A stretch of 41,156 nt of DNA from an uncultured Pseudomonadota bacterium (GTDB lineage Bacteria; Pseudomonadota; Alphaproteobacteria; RF32; CAG-239). How positions within the stretch are numbered: position 1 is the first letter of the stretch; each line of letters opens with the position of its first letter. Both the position numbers and the translations under genes were made by a program. Location: NCBI GenBank assembly GCA_902761535.1, contig CACWKS010000012.1, positions 1 through 41,156 on the forward strand, read 5' to 3'. This document shows, one piece after another, positions 27,861-36,286 of the stretch. The notes below the pieces were generated by a model, which was given only the letters and a program-made list of their open reading frames with translations, did no database searches and had not been told where the DNA came from.

Positions 27861-28697
27861 ATGTATGATATTTTAAAAACAATTAACAATCCTCAAGACG
27901 TCAAAAAATTAAATACAGAACAATTAAACATCTTGGCAGAAGATATCCGTGAGGCATTATTTAATCGTTTAACCAAATTTGGCGGACACTTTGGTCCAAA
28001 CTTTGGTATCGTAGAAACAGAAATTGCCATGCACTATGTGTTTGATTCCCCAAAGGATAAATTTGTTTTTGACGTATCGCACCAAAGTTATCCCCATAAA
28101 ATGTTGACGGGACGTAAAGCTGGCTATATTGAAGATGAACATTTTATTGAAGATTCCGGTTATACAAATCCTGATGAAAGTGAACACGATTTATTTAATG
28201 TCGGTCACACATCAACCTCTGTATCATTGGCAACAGGTCTTGTCAAAGCACGTGATTTAAAAGGCGAAAAATACAATGTGGTTGCCCTTATCGGAGATGG
28301 CTCCTTATCCGGCGGAGAAGCTTTGGAAGGATTAGATTTCGCTGGTTCGGAAATTCATTCTAATCTGATTATTATTGTAAATGATAACCAACAATCTATA
28401 GCAGAAGTCCATGGCGGGATTTATAAGAATTTGGATAAATTGCGGGCAACAAAAGGAACCGATCCCTGCAACTTCTTCAAAACATTGGGATTGGATTACA
28501 TTTATGAAGAAAATGGCAACGATATTCAGGCGATGATAAAAGTTTTTGAGCGTGTTAAAAACATTGATCATCCGGTTGTTGTGCATATCAACACGCAAAA
28601 AGGAAAAGGGTATAAACTGGCCGAAGAAAATCGGGAAGCATGGCATTGGTGTATGGGTGGCATGTGGAACTTCCTGCAGAAACTTATACTTCTTTAA
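27861..28697 (+). CDS. DXS/transketolase-like enzyme, N-terminal part
   Basis: The N-terminal thiamine-diphosphate half of a 1-deoxy-D-xylulose-5-phosphate synthase/transketolase-like enzyme. NVGHTSTSVSLATGL and the TPP-binding IGDGSLSGGEAL...NDNQQSI are intact. The reading frame ends soon after GKGYKLAEENREAWHW, exactly where the linker to the pyrimidine domain should begin. The last ~13 residues look out of frame, and the continuation lies in another frame from 28640. This is either a frameshift in one gene or, less likely, a two-subunit enzyme. The ATG directly follows the phosphoesterase stop with AAGGAAAG upstream. Confidence 0.85.
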   Translation: MYDILKTINNPQDVKKLNTEQLNILAEDIREALFNRLTKFGGHFGPNFGIVETEIAMHYVFDSPKDKFVFDVSHQSYPHKMLTGRKAGYIEDEHFIEDSGYTNPDESEHDLFNVGHTSTSVSLATGLVKARDLKGEKYNVVALIGDGSLSGGEALEGLDFAGSEIHSNLIIIVNDNQQSIAEVHGGIYKNLDKLRATKGTDPCNFFKTLGLDYIYEENGNDIQAMIKVFERVKNIDHPVVVHINTQKGKGYKLAEENREAWHWCMGGMWNFLQKLILL

Positions 28698-29596
28698 CAA
28701 CCGAATATATTTTGAATAAGTCCAAACAGGATAAAGATTTTGTCTTTATCACACCGGCTATGCCAAACATTTTGGGATTAAGCCCGGATTGGAGAAAAGG
28801 AATGGGACCACAATATGTAGATACAGGCATTACCGAAGAGCACGCTATTGCTTTTGCTTCCGGTGTCGCCAAAGCCGGTGGTAAACCACTGGTGGGAACG
28901 GCGGCCACATTTATTCAACGCACTTATGATCAAGTTTCGCAAGATGTGTGCATCAATAATACCCCAATAACTATTCTCCTCAATTATGCTTCATTTGATA
29001 GTTTAACAGATGTAACCCATTTAGGTATTTTTGCCTTATCTGCATTTTCAAACATTCCGAATTTGATTGTACTTGCACCGACATGTAAGCAAGAATACTT
29101 GAATATGCTTGATTGGTCTGTGGATCAAACAGATCATCCTGTAATGATTTTAATTCCCGGAAATGCCGTCACTTCACGTGAAACAGATAAAGACTTCAGC
29201 AAACTTAATACCTATAAAGTAGAACAATCTGGGGAGAAAGTGGCGATTTTAGCCTTAGGTGATTTCTATCAAAAAGGGGAAGAACTGGCCAAGCAAATTG
29301 AAGTACAATTGGGATTTAAGCCCACTTTGATTAACCCCAGATTTGCCAACGGATTAGATAAAAATACCTTAAAAGATTTACAAAAAAAGCATAACCTTGT
29401 TATCACAATGGAAGATGGTATTTTAGATGGCGGATTTGGGCAAAAGGTGGCTACCTTTTACGCTTTAACCGATATGAAAGTAAAGACCTATGGACTAAAA
29501 CGTGAATTTTATGATCGTTATAACCCGGGAGAACTTTTAAAAGAACTCGGCATGACCACCAAACAAATCTTAAATGATATTCAAAAATTAATTTAA
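28640..29596 (+). CDS. DXS/transketolase-like enzyme, C-terminal part
   Basis: The pyrimidine-binding and C-terminal transketolase domains of the same enzyme, in a different frame from the N-terminal part. GITEEHAIAFASGVA holds the catalytic Glu. FIQRTYDQVSQDV and DVTHLGIFALSAFSNIPN follow, and the C-terminal domain spans about 200-318. The first true homologous residues begin around PAETYTSLTTEYI. The upstream MALVYGWHVE is probably artefactual. No convincing ribosome binding site is seen for ATG 28640 or GTG 28664. Together the two parts give ~580 aa, somewhat shorter than canonical DXS. Confidence 0.83.
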   Translation: MALVYGWHVELPAETYTSLTTEYILNKSKQDKDFVFITPAMPNILGLSPDWRKGMGPQYVDTGITEEHAIAFASGVAKAGGKPLVGTAATFIQRTYDQVSQDVCINNTPITILLNYASFDSLTDVTHLGIFALSAFSNIPNLIVLAPTCKQEYLNMLDWSVDQTDHPVMILIPGNAVTSRETDKDFSKLNTYKVEQSGEKVAILALGDFYQKGEELAKQIEVQLGFKPTLINPRFANGLDKNTLKDLQKKHNLVITMEDGILDGGFGQKVATFYALTDMKVKTYGLKREFYDRYNPGELLKELGMTTKQILNDIQKLI

Positions 29597-29606
29597 AGGA
29601 GTTTTC

Positions 29607-30233
29607 ATGAAAGTATTATTGATTAACGGCAGTCCGCATAAAGAAGGTTGTACTTTTACGGCTCTTGATGAGATTGCAAACACTTTGAATAAAAATGGTA
29701 TTGAAACGGAAATCTATCACATAGGGGTAAAACCGATTGCCGGGTGTATTGCTTGTCAAAAGTGCAGAGAAACCGGTAAATGTGCATTCAATGACGGTGT
29801 AAACGAAATCGGAGCCAGACTTGATGAATTTGACGGCATTATTCTCGGCTCACCTGTTTATTATGCAGGACCATCTGGGCAGATTTGTTCATTTTGCGAT
29901 CGTTTATTTTTTACCTATTCCTCAAAGATGGCCGGTAAATTGGCCGCTGCTGTTGTTTCTTGTCGACGAGGTGGCGCAACAGCATCATTTGACCGCCTGA
30001 ATAAATATTTTACAATCAGCAAAATGCAGGTTGTCGGTTCGCAATATTGGAATATGGTACATGGACATACACCTGATGATGTCAGAAAAGACAAAGAAGG
30101 GTTGCAAACCATGCGTACATTAGGGCAAAATATGGCATGGCTGTTAAAATGCATTGAACTTGGAAAGCAAAACGGTATTGATAGACCGGAATACGAACAG
30201 GTCACATTTACCAGTTTTCCTGATGGAAAATAA
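29607..30233 (+). CDS. Flavodoxin-fold NAD(P)H-dependent oxidoreductase
   Basis: A 208-aa cytoplasmic flavoprotein of the same family as the protein at 24008. LINGSPHKEGCTFTAL is the FMN loop, CIACQKCRETGKC the four-cysteine cluster motif, and GSPVYYAGPSGQICSFCDRL the active-site loop. AAGGAG precedes the ATG. It is in the TetR operon, followed by an exported flavodoxin and a membrane Fe-S protein. Together these would form an electron-transfer set. The two paralogues in adjacent units suggest duplicated function under two regulators. Confidence 0.88.
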   Translation: MKVLLINGSPHKEGCTFTALDEIANTLNKNGIETEIYHIGVKPIAGCIACQKCRETGKCAFNDGVNEIGARLDEFDGIILGSPVYYAGPSGQICSFCDRLFFTYSSKMAGKLAAAVVSCRRGGATASFDRLNKYFTISKMQVVGSQYWNMVHGHTPDDVRKDKEGLQTMRTLGQNMAWLLKCIELGKQNGIDRPEYEQVTFTSFPDGK

Positions 30234-30255
30234 GAAAAAATGAAAGGGTAACAAA

Positions 30256-30792
30256 ATGAAAAAATTTTTAACTGCAATTTTATTTGGGAGTGTTATAATG
30301 ACAACGACAGCTGAAGCCAAAACATTAGTGGCGTATTTTACCTTAACCGGTAATACGGAAAAAGCGGCAAAAGTTATTGCCGAAGAAACAAAGGCGGATT
30401 TATATAAAATTGAATTGGTTACACCTTATCCGGAAGAATATAAGGCGCAAACGGAATTGGCAAAAAAAGAATTGGCGGACGGGACTTTACCTTCGATTAA
30501 ACCTTGGCCGGAAAATGTTGGTGAATATGATGTTGTGTTTGTGGGATCCCCTGTGTGGTGGGGAACAATGGCAACGCCGGTACGCACATTCTTGGCTTCC
30601 GGTGTCTTAAAAGGTAAGACAGTCATTCCTTTTGTTACACATGGTGGTGGCGGTGCTGATGCTTCCTTTACGGATACGGCAAAATTGTGTAAAGGTTGCA
30701 ATGTTATCACGGATGGTTGGTCTAATTATGGCCGCATCACAATGGGAATAGGCAGATGGGCTAAGAAAAGTTTGGAAAAAGCAACCAAATGA
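30256..30792 (+). CDS. Exported flavodoxin-like protein
   Basis: A 178-aa flavodoxin_4-type protein with a Sec signal peptide ending in TAEA (~21). LVAYFTLTGNTEKAAKVIAE is the FMN phosphate loop. VFVGSPVWWGTMATPVRTFL and FVTHGGGGADAS face the flavin. The body is closely similar in layout to the exported flavodoxin at 21189. Its last 4 bases overlap the start of the NapH-like gene (ATGA), so the two are coupled, hinting that the membrane Fe-S protein hands electrons to it. Confidence 0.88.
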   Translation: MKKFLTAILFGSVIMTTTAEAKTLVAYFTLTGNTEKAAKVIAEETKADLYKIELVTPYPEEYKAQTELAKKELADGTLPSIKPWPENVGEYDVVFVGSPVWWGTMATPVRTFLASGVLKGKTVIPFVTHGGGGADASFTDTAKLCKGCNVITDGWSNYGRITMGIGRWAKKSLEKATK

Positions 30793-31460
30793 AAAAATGG
30801 ATCCAACCGTTTAGATTATTTATCCAGGCTTGTTTTACGGCGGGGCTGTTTTTGCCTTGGATTCATCCGGAAACGATATCAGGTTATCTGTTTTGGACGG
30901 TGTTGGCAGTTGGCGTATTTTTTTGCGGATGGGTATGTCCTTTTGGAACAGTGCAAGAATGGATCGGATGGATTGCAAAGAAGTGCAAACTGCCTCGCTT
31001 CAAGATGCCTTGGAAAATCCAAAAATATCTGCAATTTTCGCGTTATACCTTTTTTGCTTTAATGTTTTTGGGAATTAGCTTTTCCTTTCTGAATGCTCGT
31101 TTTTATTTTCAAGATAATCTTGTTCACAATATGCTCTCGTGGACAAGCGGTATCACCTTGGCAATCTTTTTGATTATCAGCCTGTTTTTTGACAGACCTT
31201 TTTGTAATTATTTTTGTATGAAAGGTGCTGCCGACGGATTGATGAGCATAATCCGTCCTATCAGCATTAAACGCGATAATCAAATTTGTGTGCATTGTCA
31301 ATTATGTGATAAAGCATGCCCGATGAATGTGCTTGTGGAAAATACAACCTTTGTGCGCCACCCTAACTGCATTAATTGTATGAAATGTTTAAGTATCTGT
31401 CCTAAAAACTGTATCAAATTTAATTTAATGAATTTTCATCTTAAAAAGGAGAAAAAATGA
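30789..31460 (+). CDS. NapH/CcoG-like membrane 4Fe-4S protein
   Basis: A 223-aa inner-membrane polyferredoxin. It has about four membrane helices, with CGWVCPFG after helix two and CNYFCMKGA after helix four. Both are typical of NapH/NosR/CcoG proteins. The C-terminal cytoplasmic part holds two [4Fe-4S] motifs, CVHCQLCDKACP and CINCMKCLSICPKNC. Such proteins carry electrons between quinol or cytoplasmic donors and periplasmic acceptors. It is coupled by overlapping ATGA junctions to the exported flavodoxin before it and to the fragment after it. Confidence 0.88.
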   Translation: MKKWIQPFRLFIQACFTAGLFLPWIHPETISGYLFWTVLAVGVFFCGWVCPFGTVQEWIGWIAKKCKLPRFKMPWKIQKYLQFSRYTFFALMFLGISFSFLNARFYFQDNLVHNMLSWTSGITLAIFLIISLFFDRPFCNYFCMKGAADGLMSIIRPISIKRDNQICVHCQLCDKACPMNVLVENTTFVRHPNCINCMKCLSICPKNCIKFNLMNFHLKKEKK

Positions 31461-31639
31461 CCAAGGTAATGATTATCAACGGAAGTCCGCGCAATATCCG
31501 CGACCCTTGGTATACCGGAAACTTTGACGAGAGCTATTGGGATATTTACGAAGGCTGTCAGGCATTTCTCAAATATCTGAAGGAAAATTTTCCAAAGGCG
31601 TACTACTTTTATAGTAAAAACAATAAGCTTGACATATAA
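31457..31639 (+). pseudogene. Truncated flavodoxin-fold oxidoreductase
   Basis: A 60-aa reading frame coupled to the NapH-like gene. It begins as an NAD(P)H-dependent oxidoreductase (TKVMIINGSPRN, FMN loop) but stops before any further domain. The stretch from about 31489 to 31583 is repeated at 32296-32395. It is best read as the broken 5' end of a flavodoxin-type gene at the end of the TetR operon. Confidence 0.65.
31489..31583 (+). repeat. Direct repeat, copy 1 (gene fragment)
   Basis: About 95 bases inside the truncated oxidoreductase. They match 32296-32395 closely: the central ~55 bases, encoding PWYTGNFDESYWDIYEGCQAF, differ at only a few positions. Confidence 0.8.
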
Positions 31640-31657
31640 AATTAACTAAAATATTCT
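31629..31657 (+). promoter_or_regulatory. Possible promoter of DUF805 gene
   Basis: A perfect TTGACA (31629-31634), 17 bases and TATTCT (31652-31657) lie about 60 bases before the DUF805 gene, overlapping the end of the truncated oxidoreductase. Confidence 0.4.
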
Positions 31658-31717
31658 CCCATCATGGTAATATATATAAAAAATTTCTTTATACAAAAAC
31701 TATTCTAAGGAAATAAA

Positions 31718-32170
31718 ATGAAAAACATGAATATTTTTACATATGAATTTTGGGAATCTATAATAAAAAAATTACATTGGAATGAAAAAATAAACGGAAG
31801 TATATGTAGCACTAAAGGAAGAATATCTCGTTTTCCTTTTTTTATATATTCAATAATGCTAATTATATTTAAGTTACTCTGTATATATCTTATTATAGAT
31901 GCAACATATAGCAACCAACAAAATATTGAAATTGGACTAATTATTCCTCTAATTGGAAGTATTTACATAGAATATATGCTCACAATAAAAAGACTTCACG
32001 ATTTGAATTTATCAGGGTGGTATGTTTTTTTTCCTATCTTCTTTACTATCTTGATCAAAAATAATATCAGTATTTTGGGAGAAATTTTACTAATTGCTTG
32101 GTTTTTTATGCTATTCCTTATAGCTGGGAGCAAAAAGAAAAATAAATTTGATATCCAAATAAAAAAATAA
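31718..32170 (+). CDS. DUF805 membrane protein
   Basis: A 150-aa inner-membrane protein with about four hydrophobic helices. Its signature is the DUF805 motif KRLHDLNLSGWYVFFPIF, with the earlier GRISRFPFFIYS also typical. An AAGGAA box precedes the ATG. The gene is markedly A/T-richer than its neighbours. It sits between two copies of a flavodoxin-gene fragment, as if inserted into that gene. DUF805 proteins are frequent in mobile or accessory regions; their function is unknown. Confidence 0.83.
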   Translation: MKNMNIFTYEFWESIIKKLHWNEKINGSICSTKGRISRFPFFIYSIMLIIFKLLCIYLIIDATYSNQQNIEIGLIIPLIGSIYIEYMLTIKRLHDLNLSGWYVFFPIFFTILIKNNISILGEILLIAWFFMLFLIAGSKKKNKFDIQIKK

Positions 32171-32295
32171 TAAGAAACAATAAAACAAATATTCTATTCC
32201 AAAATGGGATGAAATTATTAAGGGATATAAAAATACTCATGCTGTCAAAATTACAAAAAGAGTATCCACCGCATACTTGATTGGACATCCCACCC

Positions 32296-32395
32296 GTGCA
32301 ACATCCGCGCCCCTTGGTATACCGGAAACTTTGACGAGAGCTATTGGGACATTTACGAGGGCTGTCAGGCATTTTTAGAACATCTGAAGCTGTAA
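32296..32395 (+). pseudogene. Oxidoreductase fragment, direct repeat copy 2
   Basis: A remnant encoding IRAPWYTGNFDESYWDIYEG and an intact-looking end (HLKL then stop), closely matching 31489-31583. There is no start codon or FMN loop. In the 32171-32493 interval nothing else is coding. The A/T-rich stretch before this fragment can be read as KWDEIIKGYKNTHAVK in one frame, but this leads nowhere. Confidence 0.6.
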
Positions 32396-32493
32396 TAAAT
32401 TTTAACAGCTATTTGTAATAGCTAAATTTTACCTTGCAAAAATTAGCTTTGTTAAATAAACTCTGCTTAAATAATAAAAGGACTTCCGTTGAT

Positions 32494-34533
32494 ATGAACA
32501 GATATTTCTACGCTGACACAATTGAAAACTTTATAAATAGTGATCCTAATTATGTTTTAGGAACATTGGTAAGAAATTCTCCTTTTGATATTACAGATCT
32601 GCAAAGAAATGCATGGGAAGAAGAAATTAATTTGTTGAGTTCCATTCTGCAAAATGAAAAAGGACAAATTATTTTTGAATATGATATTCCCCGGTTGGGC
32701 AAACGAATAGATGTTGTTTTACTGATAAGCGGAATTGTTTATGCTTTGGAATTTAAGGTTAACTCTACTGAATATCTGCGTCAAGATATAGAACAGGTAT
32801 GGGATTATGCGTTGGATTTGAAAAATTTTCACGAAGCTAGCCACAATTTGACGGTTGTTCCTATTTTAATTGCCACAAATGCTAAAGATAGTTCACAAGT
32901 TCAGCAATTTAGTCACTATGATGACCTTGTTTTTGAACCTATTTTATGTAATGCGGGTGAACTCAGTAATGTAATTCAAAAAATAAAAGCTCAACACGCT
33001 GTAAATATCGACTTGAGCGATTGGAAAAACAGCCGTTATAAGCCAACACCGACAATTATTCAGGCGGCAAGTTCGCTTTATCTAAATCACTCGGTGAAAG
33101 ATATTACACGTACAGAAGCTTCCGGTCAAAGTTTACAGCAAACAACAGATTTTATCTCTCAAATTATACAATATTCCCGAGATAATCACGAAAAATCTAT
33201 TTGTTTTGTAACTGGTGTGCCGGGAGCCGGAAAGACCTTAGTAGGCTTAAATGTTGCTGTTCAACAATTCAACCAAGGTGATTTAGCGGTATATCTGTCC
33301 GGTAATCAACCGTTGGTAGATGTTTTAACCGAAGCGCTGGCTCGGGATAAAAAAAGACAGGAAAATGAGAAAAATCCAGAAAAGCATTATACACTTACTG
33401 AGGCAAGGCGGAATGTAAAATCCTTTATTCAAATTGTGCACCATTACCGCAATACTTCTTTAAGCAAGATTAAAACGCCAATTCGCGATGGGATTTTGGA
33501 AATTGATCAAGCAAAAGTTAAAAAGCATCAGGAAGATGGTTATTCAGAAGTTGAGCACGTCGCTATTTTCGATGAAGCCCAACGTGCATGGACACAGCAA
33601 CAGTTAGCTAACTGGTTATCACGTAAACAGGGGATTAAAGATTTTCCAATGTCTGAACCAGAATTTTTGATTTGGTCATTGGATTTGCGTGAGGATTGGG
33701 CTGTTATTATTTGTTTAGTTGGCGGTGGTCAGGAAATTAATACCGGTGAAGCAGGCATTTCTGAATGGCTTAGAGCTATCAACAGTAGTTTTTCTAATTG
33801 GAACGTCTTTATTTCCGACAAGTTAAGGGATAAAGAATACGCAACTGGTGAAATTGATAAATTACTAGAAAATAATTCTCATGTTCGGAAGAAATCAGAT
33901 TTACACCTCGCTGTGTCAATGCGTTCATTCAGAGCAGAACAACTTTCTGAATTTGTGCATGCTCTTTTGGCTTCGAACGTAGATGAAGCTAAAAGATTAT
34001 ATGAATCTCTTAAAGAACGGTATCCGATAGTTTTAACCCGTTCGTTAGATAAAGCAAAAGCTTGGCTTAAACAACAAAAACGTGGTTCCGAACGATATGG
34101 TATGTTAGTATCATCTCAGGCTCAACGTTTAAGACCATTATCTATTGATGTTCGTTGCAAACCTGATACTGTACACTGGTTTTTGGATGATATTGATGAT
34201 ATTCGCTCCTCTTTATTTTTGGAAGATGCCGCTTCAGAATTTGATGTACAAGGCCTAGAGCTCGATTGGACGTGTATTGTTTGGGATGGTGACTTACGGC
34301 GTGAAAATAATTCTTGGGGCAATTATTCGTTTACAGGTAACAAGTGGCAAAATATTCGTTCTGAAGAAAGAAAATCTTATCAAATCAATGCTTACAGGGT
34401 TTTGTTAACGCGTGCCAGACAAGGTATGATTATTTGTGTCCCAGAAGGTAATCCGGAAGATAGTACCCGTAATCCGAAATATTATGATGGAACGTTCAAT
34501 TATCTGAGAAGCATCGGATTAGAAGAGATATAA
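32494..34533 (+). CDS. DUF2075 helicase with nuclease-like N-terminus
   Basis: A 679-aa protein. Residues ~55-130 look like a PD-(D/E)XK nuclease fold: FEYDIPRLGKRIDVVLL, with Asp at ~73, then YALEFKV supplying E-x-K at ~86-88. The rest is a DUF2075/Schlafen-group-3 type superfamily 1 ATPase, with Walker A TGVPGAGKTLVGL at ~240-252, Walker B VAIFDEAQRAW, VSMRSFRAEQ and a late INAYRVLLTRARQG motif. The start is ATG 32494 with AAAAGGA upstream. It is convergent with a DUF262-HNH gene. Such proteins are common in defence islands; the exact activity is unproven. Confidence 0.85.
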   Translation: MNRYFYADTIENFINSDPNYVLGTLVRNSPFDITDLQRNAWEEEINLLSSILQNEKGQIIFEYDIPRLGKRIDVVLLISGIVYALEFKVNSTEYLRQDIEQVWDYALDLKNFHEASHNLTVVPILIATNAKDSSQVQQFSHYDDLVFEPILCNAGELSNVIQKIKAQHAVNIDLSDWKNSRYKPTPTIIQAASSLYLNHSVKDITRTEASGQSLQQTTDFISQIIQYSRDNHEKSICFVTGVPGAGKTLVGLNVAVQQFNQGDLAVYLSGNQPLVDVLTEALARDKKRQENEKNPEKHYTLTEARRNVKSFIQIVHHYRNTSLSKIKTPIRDGILEIDQAKVKKHQEDGYSEVEHVAIFDEAQRAWTQQQLANWLSRKQGIKDFPMSEPEFLIWSLDLREDWAVIICLVGGGQEINTGEAGISEWLRAINSSFSNWNVFISDKLRDKEYATGEIDKLLENNSHVRKKSDLHLAVSMRSFRAEQLSEFVHALLASNVDEAKRLYESLKERYPIVLTRSLDKAKAWLKQQKRGSERYGMLVSSQAQRLRPLSIDVRCKPDTVHWFLDDIDDIRSSLFLEDAASEFDVQGLELDWTCIVWDGDLRRENNSWGNYSFTGNKWQNIRSEERKSYQINAYRVLLTRARQGMIICVPEGNPEDSTRNPKYYDGTFNYLRSIGLEEI

Positions 34534-34541
34534 TTTTAGAC

Positions 34542-34716
34542 TTACACATCTTTCCGTTTCTGATACTCAGCTTTCAGCTCTGCTTGGGATTGTTTGTAGC
34601 GGGCGGTCATTTGTTCGAGTTTGAATTGTAGGCGGTTGAGGCGGTCGCGAGGTCTAATCGGTAGCGGATTACCGTAGGCCTTTTTGAGTAAAGTTTCGAT
34701 TTGAGTTAAAGTTGCC
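34542..34716 (-). pseudogene. Fragment of an unknown gene
   Basis: The ~300 bases between the DUF2075 and DUF262 genes hold a minus-strand reading frame of ~57 codons. It includes TQIETLLKKAYGNPLPIRPR then RLQFKLEQMTARYKQSQAEL, and has protein-like helical composition. It has no start codon with a ribosome binding site and appears to be the 3' remnant of a lost gene. Confidence 0.35.
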
Positions 34717-34801
34717 CGGCATGTAATATAACATCCGAAAAGATGGACCGTGTTAGATATTACCGCTTAACCTCAAACAGCGATTAAAAACATCACAAGA
34801 G

Positions 34802-34829
34802 AAAAGCTCGGGTTTTATCCGAGCTTTTC
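34802..34829. terminator. Rho-independent terminator
   Basis: A 10-bp perfect stem AAAAGCTCGG/CCGAGCTTTT (34802-34811 with 34819-34828), 7-base loop, T-rich on both sides. It lies immediately past the DUF262-HNH stop and can also stop plus-strand transcripts. Confidence 0.85.
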
Positions 34830-34831
34830 TT

Positions 34832-36151
34832 TTATTCCTTACGCTTTCGGGCATTATTGCAATAGCGATGCGTCAGTCGCCCATTTTCTTCAGTAGTTTG
34901 GCCACCCTGCCAAAATTGTTCTATGTGATCAACTGCGGCATCGTCAATATTCTCAATGCGGTTTCCACATATTGCACAAGTTGGGTTTTTATCAAAAAGT
35001 TTTTGCTTAAACTCTAATGAGAAACAACGCTGTTGTTTTGTCGTTGTAGCTAATATATTTTTAATCAGTCTCTCAACCGTTTCGCACCGATATTGTAATG
35101 GTTCTTTTGAGCTTGTACTCCTAGATATAGAATCAATAAATGTTTCATCCATAGTCATTAAATTGATAATGGCTTCGCGAATTAAATCTTTCGTGCGCAT
35201 TACCATATTTTGATCCTTATCTCTAAATGCGAACATCAACGCATCAAATAAAGAAACATTGAATTTTTTCTGTTCCCAGTATCCGGCAGTATCTTCGCTA
35301 TTTCCGCGATAAAAACGCTTAAATGCCTTATCTCCAAATACAGAGTTAATTATCCGGACAGAATTATAAAAGGCATTGCGTAAATTTTTGCAGTCATCAT
35401 CAGAAATATTTTGGTATTTTTTAGCATCCTTATTCAGAAATGTTTTTATAGGAGCCTCATAATTAAGGTAAGTGCTATGATACAATGCCGCAAATCTGAG
35501 AACTAATTCTACATCCTTCATTCTTTTATCTGCTGTTTTTATACCTATCAATTTTCGGAATTCGTCATAATTAGCTAAATCCTTTAGCAATTCAATATAT
35601 GGACCTCTATAAATACAATTTCTGAGTTCCATGTCATTTAGAGGTACAGATCCGGTATTTAATCTTTCAAATATAGCAAATTTTAAATCTTCGTCACTTT
35701 CTTTCTTGAACGTAATAGTCCTTATTGAACTGTTCTCGATGGTTTCTTGCTTATCTTTAGGCAAATCACCGAACGTTTTTTTATTCAGCTCTGGGAATGA
35801 TTGCATTCCTTTCAGCTTAAATTCATTATGCATAAATTTCATAACCGCTGTTAAACGCTGTTGCCCATCAATAACCACTTGTTTTCCATCCATTTCTTCT
35901 GCCAAATATATTGTAGGCAAAGGAATACCTAACAAAATAGATTCTATTAAGCGGCTCGCTTTAGCATTATCCCATACGTATCCTCTTTGGAAATTGGGTT
36001 GCAAATCAAGAGAATGTTTGGTGATCCGTCTTACCAAGCTGAAAAAATCTGGATCAGCTGCATCAGTAACAATTTTGCTTGATAAAACTATTTCAGCATC
36101 GTCATTATTTTCAGTATCTTCGAAGCTGATTTCATCTAAATCTTCTACCAT
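34832..36151 (-). CDS. DUF262-HNH protein (GmrSD-like nuclease)
   Basis: A 439-aa protein. The N-terminal DUF262/ParB-like domain has LDLQPNFQRGYVWD and the nucleotide-handling motif VVIDGQQRLTAVMKFM (DGQQR at ~95-99). A long helical middle follows. The C-terminal HNH motif is CAICGNRIENIDDAAVDHIE...NGRLTHRYCNNAR. This layout matches the GmrS-GmrD fusion type of modification-dependent restriction enzymes, though the C-terminus is a plain HNH rather than clear DUF1524. ATG 36151 with AAAGGA upstream is chosen over an in-frame ATG at 36214. A strong terminator follows the stop. Confidence 0.86.
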   Translation of the reverse strand: MVEDLDEISFEDTENNDDAEIVLSSKIVTDAADPDFFSLVRRITKHSLDLQPNFQRGYVWDNAKASRLIESILLGIPLPTIYLAEEMDGKQVVIDGQQRLTAVMKFMHNEFKLKGMQSFPELNKKTFGDLPKDKQETIENSSIRTITFKKESDEDLKFAIFERLNTGSVPLNDMELRNCIYRGPYIELLKDLANYDEFRKLIGIKTADKRMKDVELVLRFAALYHSTYLNYEAPIKTFLNKDAKKYQNISDDDCKNLRNAFYNSVRIINSVFGDKAFKRFYRGNSEDTAGYWEQKKFNVSLFDALMFAFRDKDQNMVMRTKDLIREAIINLMTMDETFIDSISRSTSSKEPLQYRCETVERLIKNILATTTKQQRCFSLEFKQKLFDKNPTCAICGNRIENIDDAAVDHIEQFWQGGQTTEENGRLTHRYCNNARKRKE

Positions 36152-36286
36152 TATTTTATCCTTTATTGCAACAAACAACTGGCATAGTTTATGAAAATAA
36201 TTTATTAAATGCAATTAAAATTTTTATTCTCATAGAATTATGTGTCACATAATGACATAAGTCATATCAGATACGTTGCTTTATTT

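Noticed and set aside
36152..36214. Upstream extension of the DUF262-HNH gene
   Set aside because: No ribosome binding site, whereas AAAGGA is placed correctly for ATG 36151.
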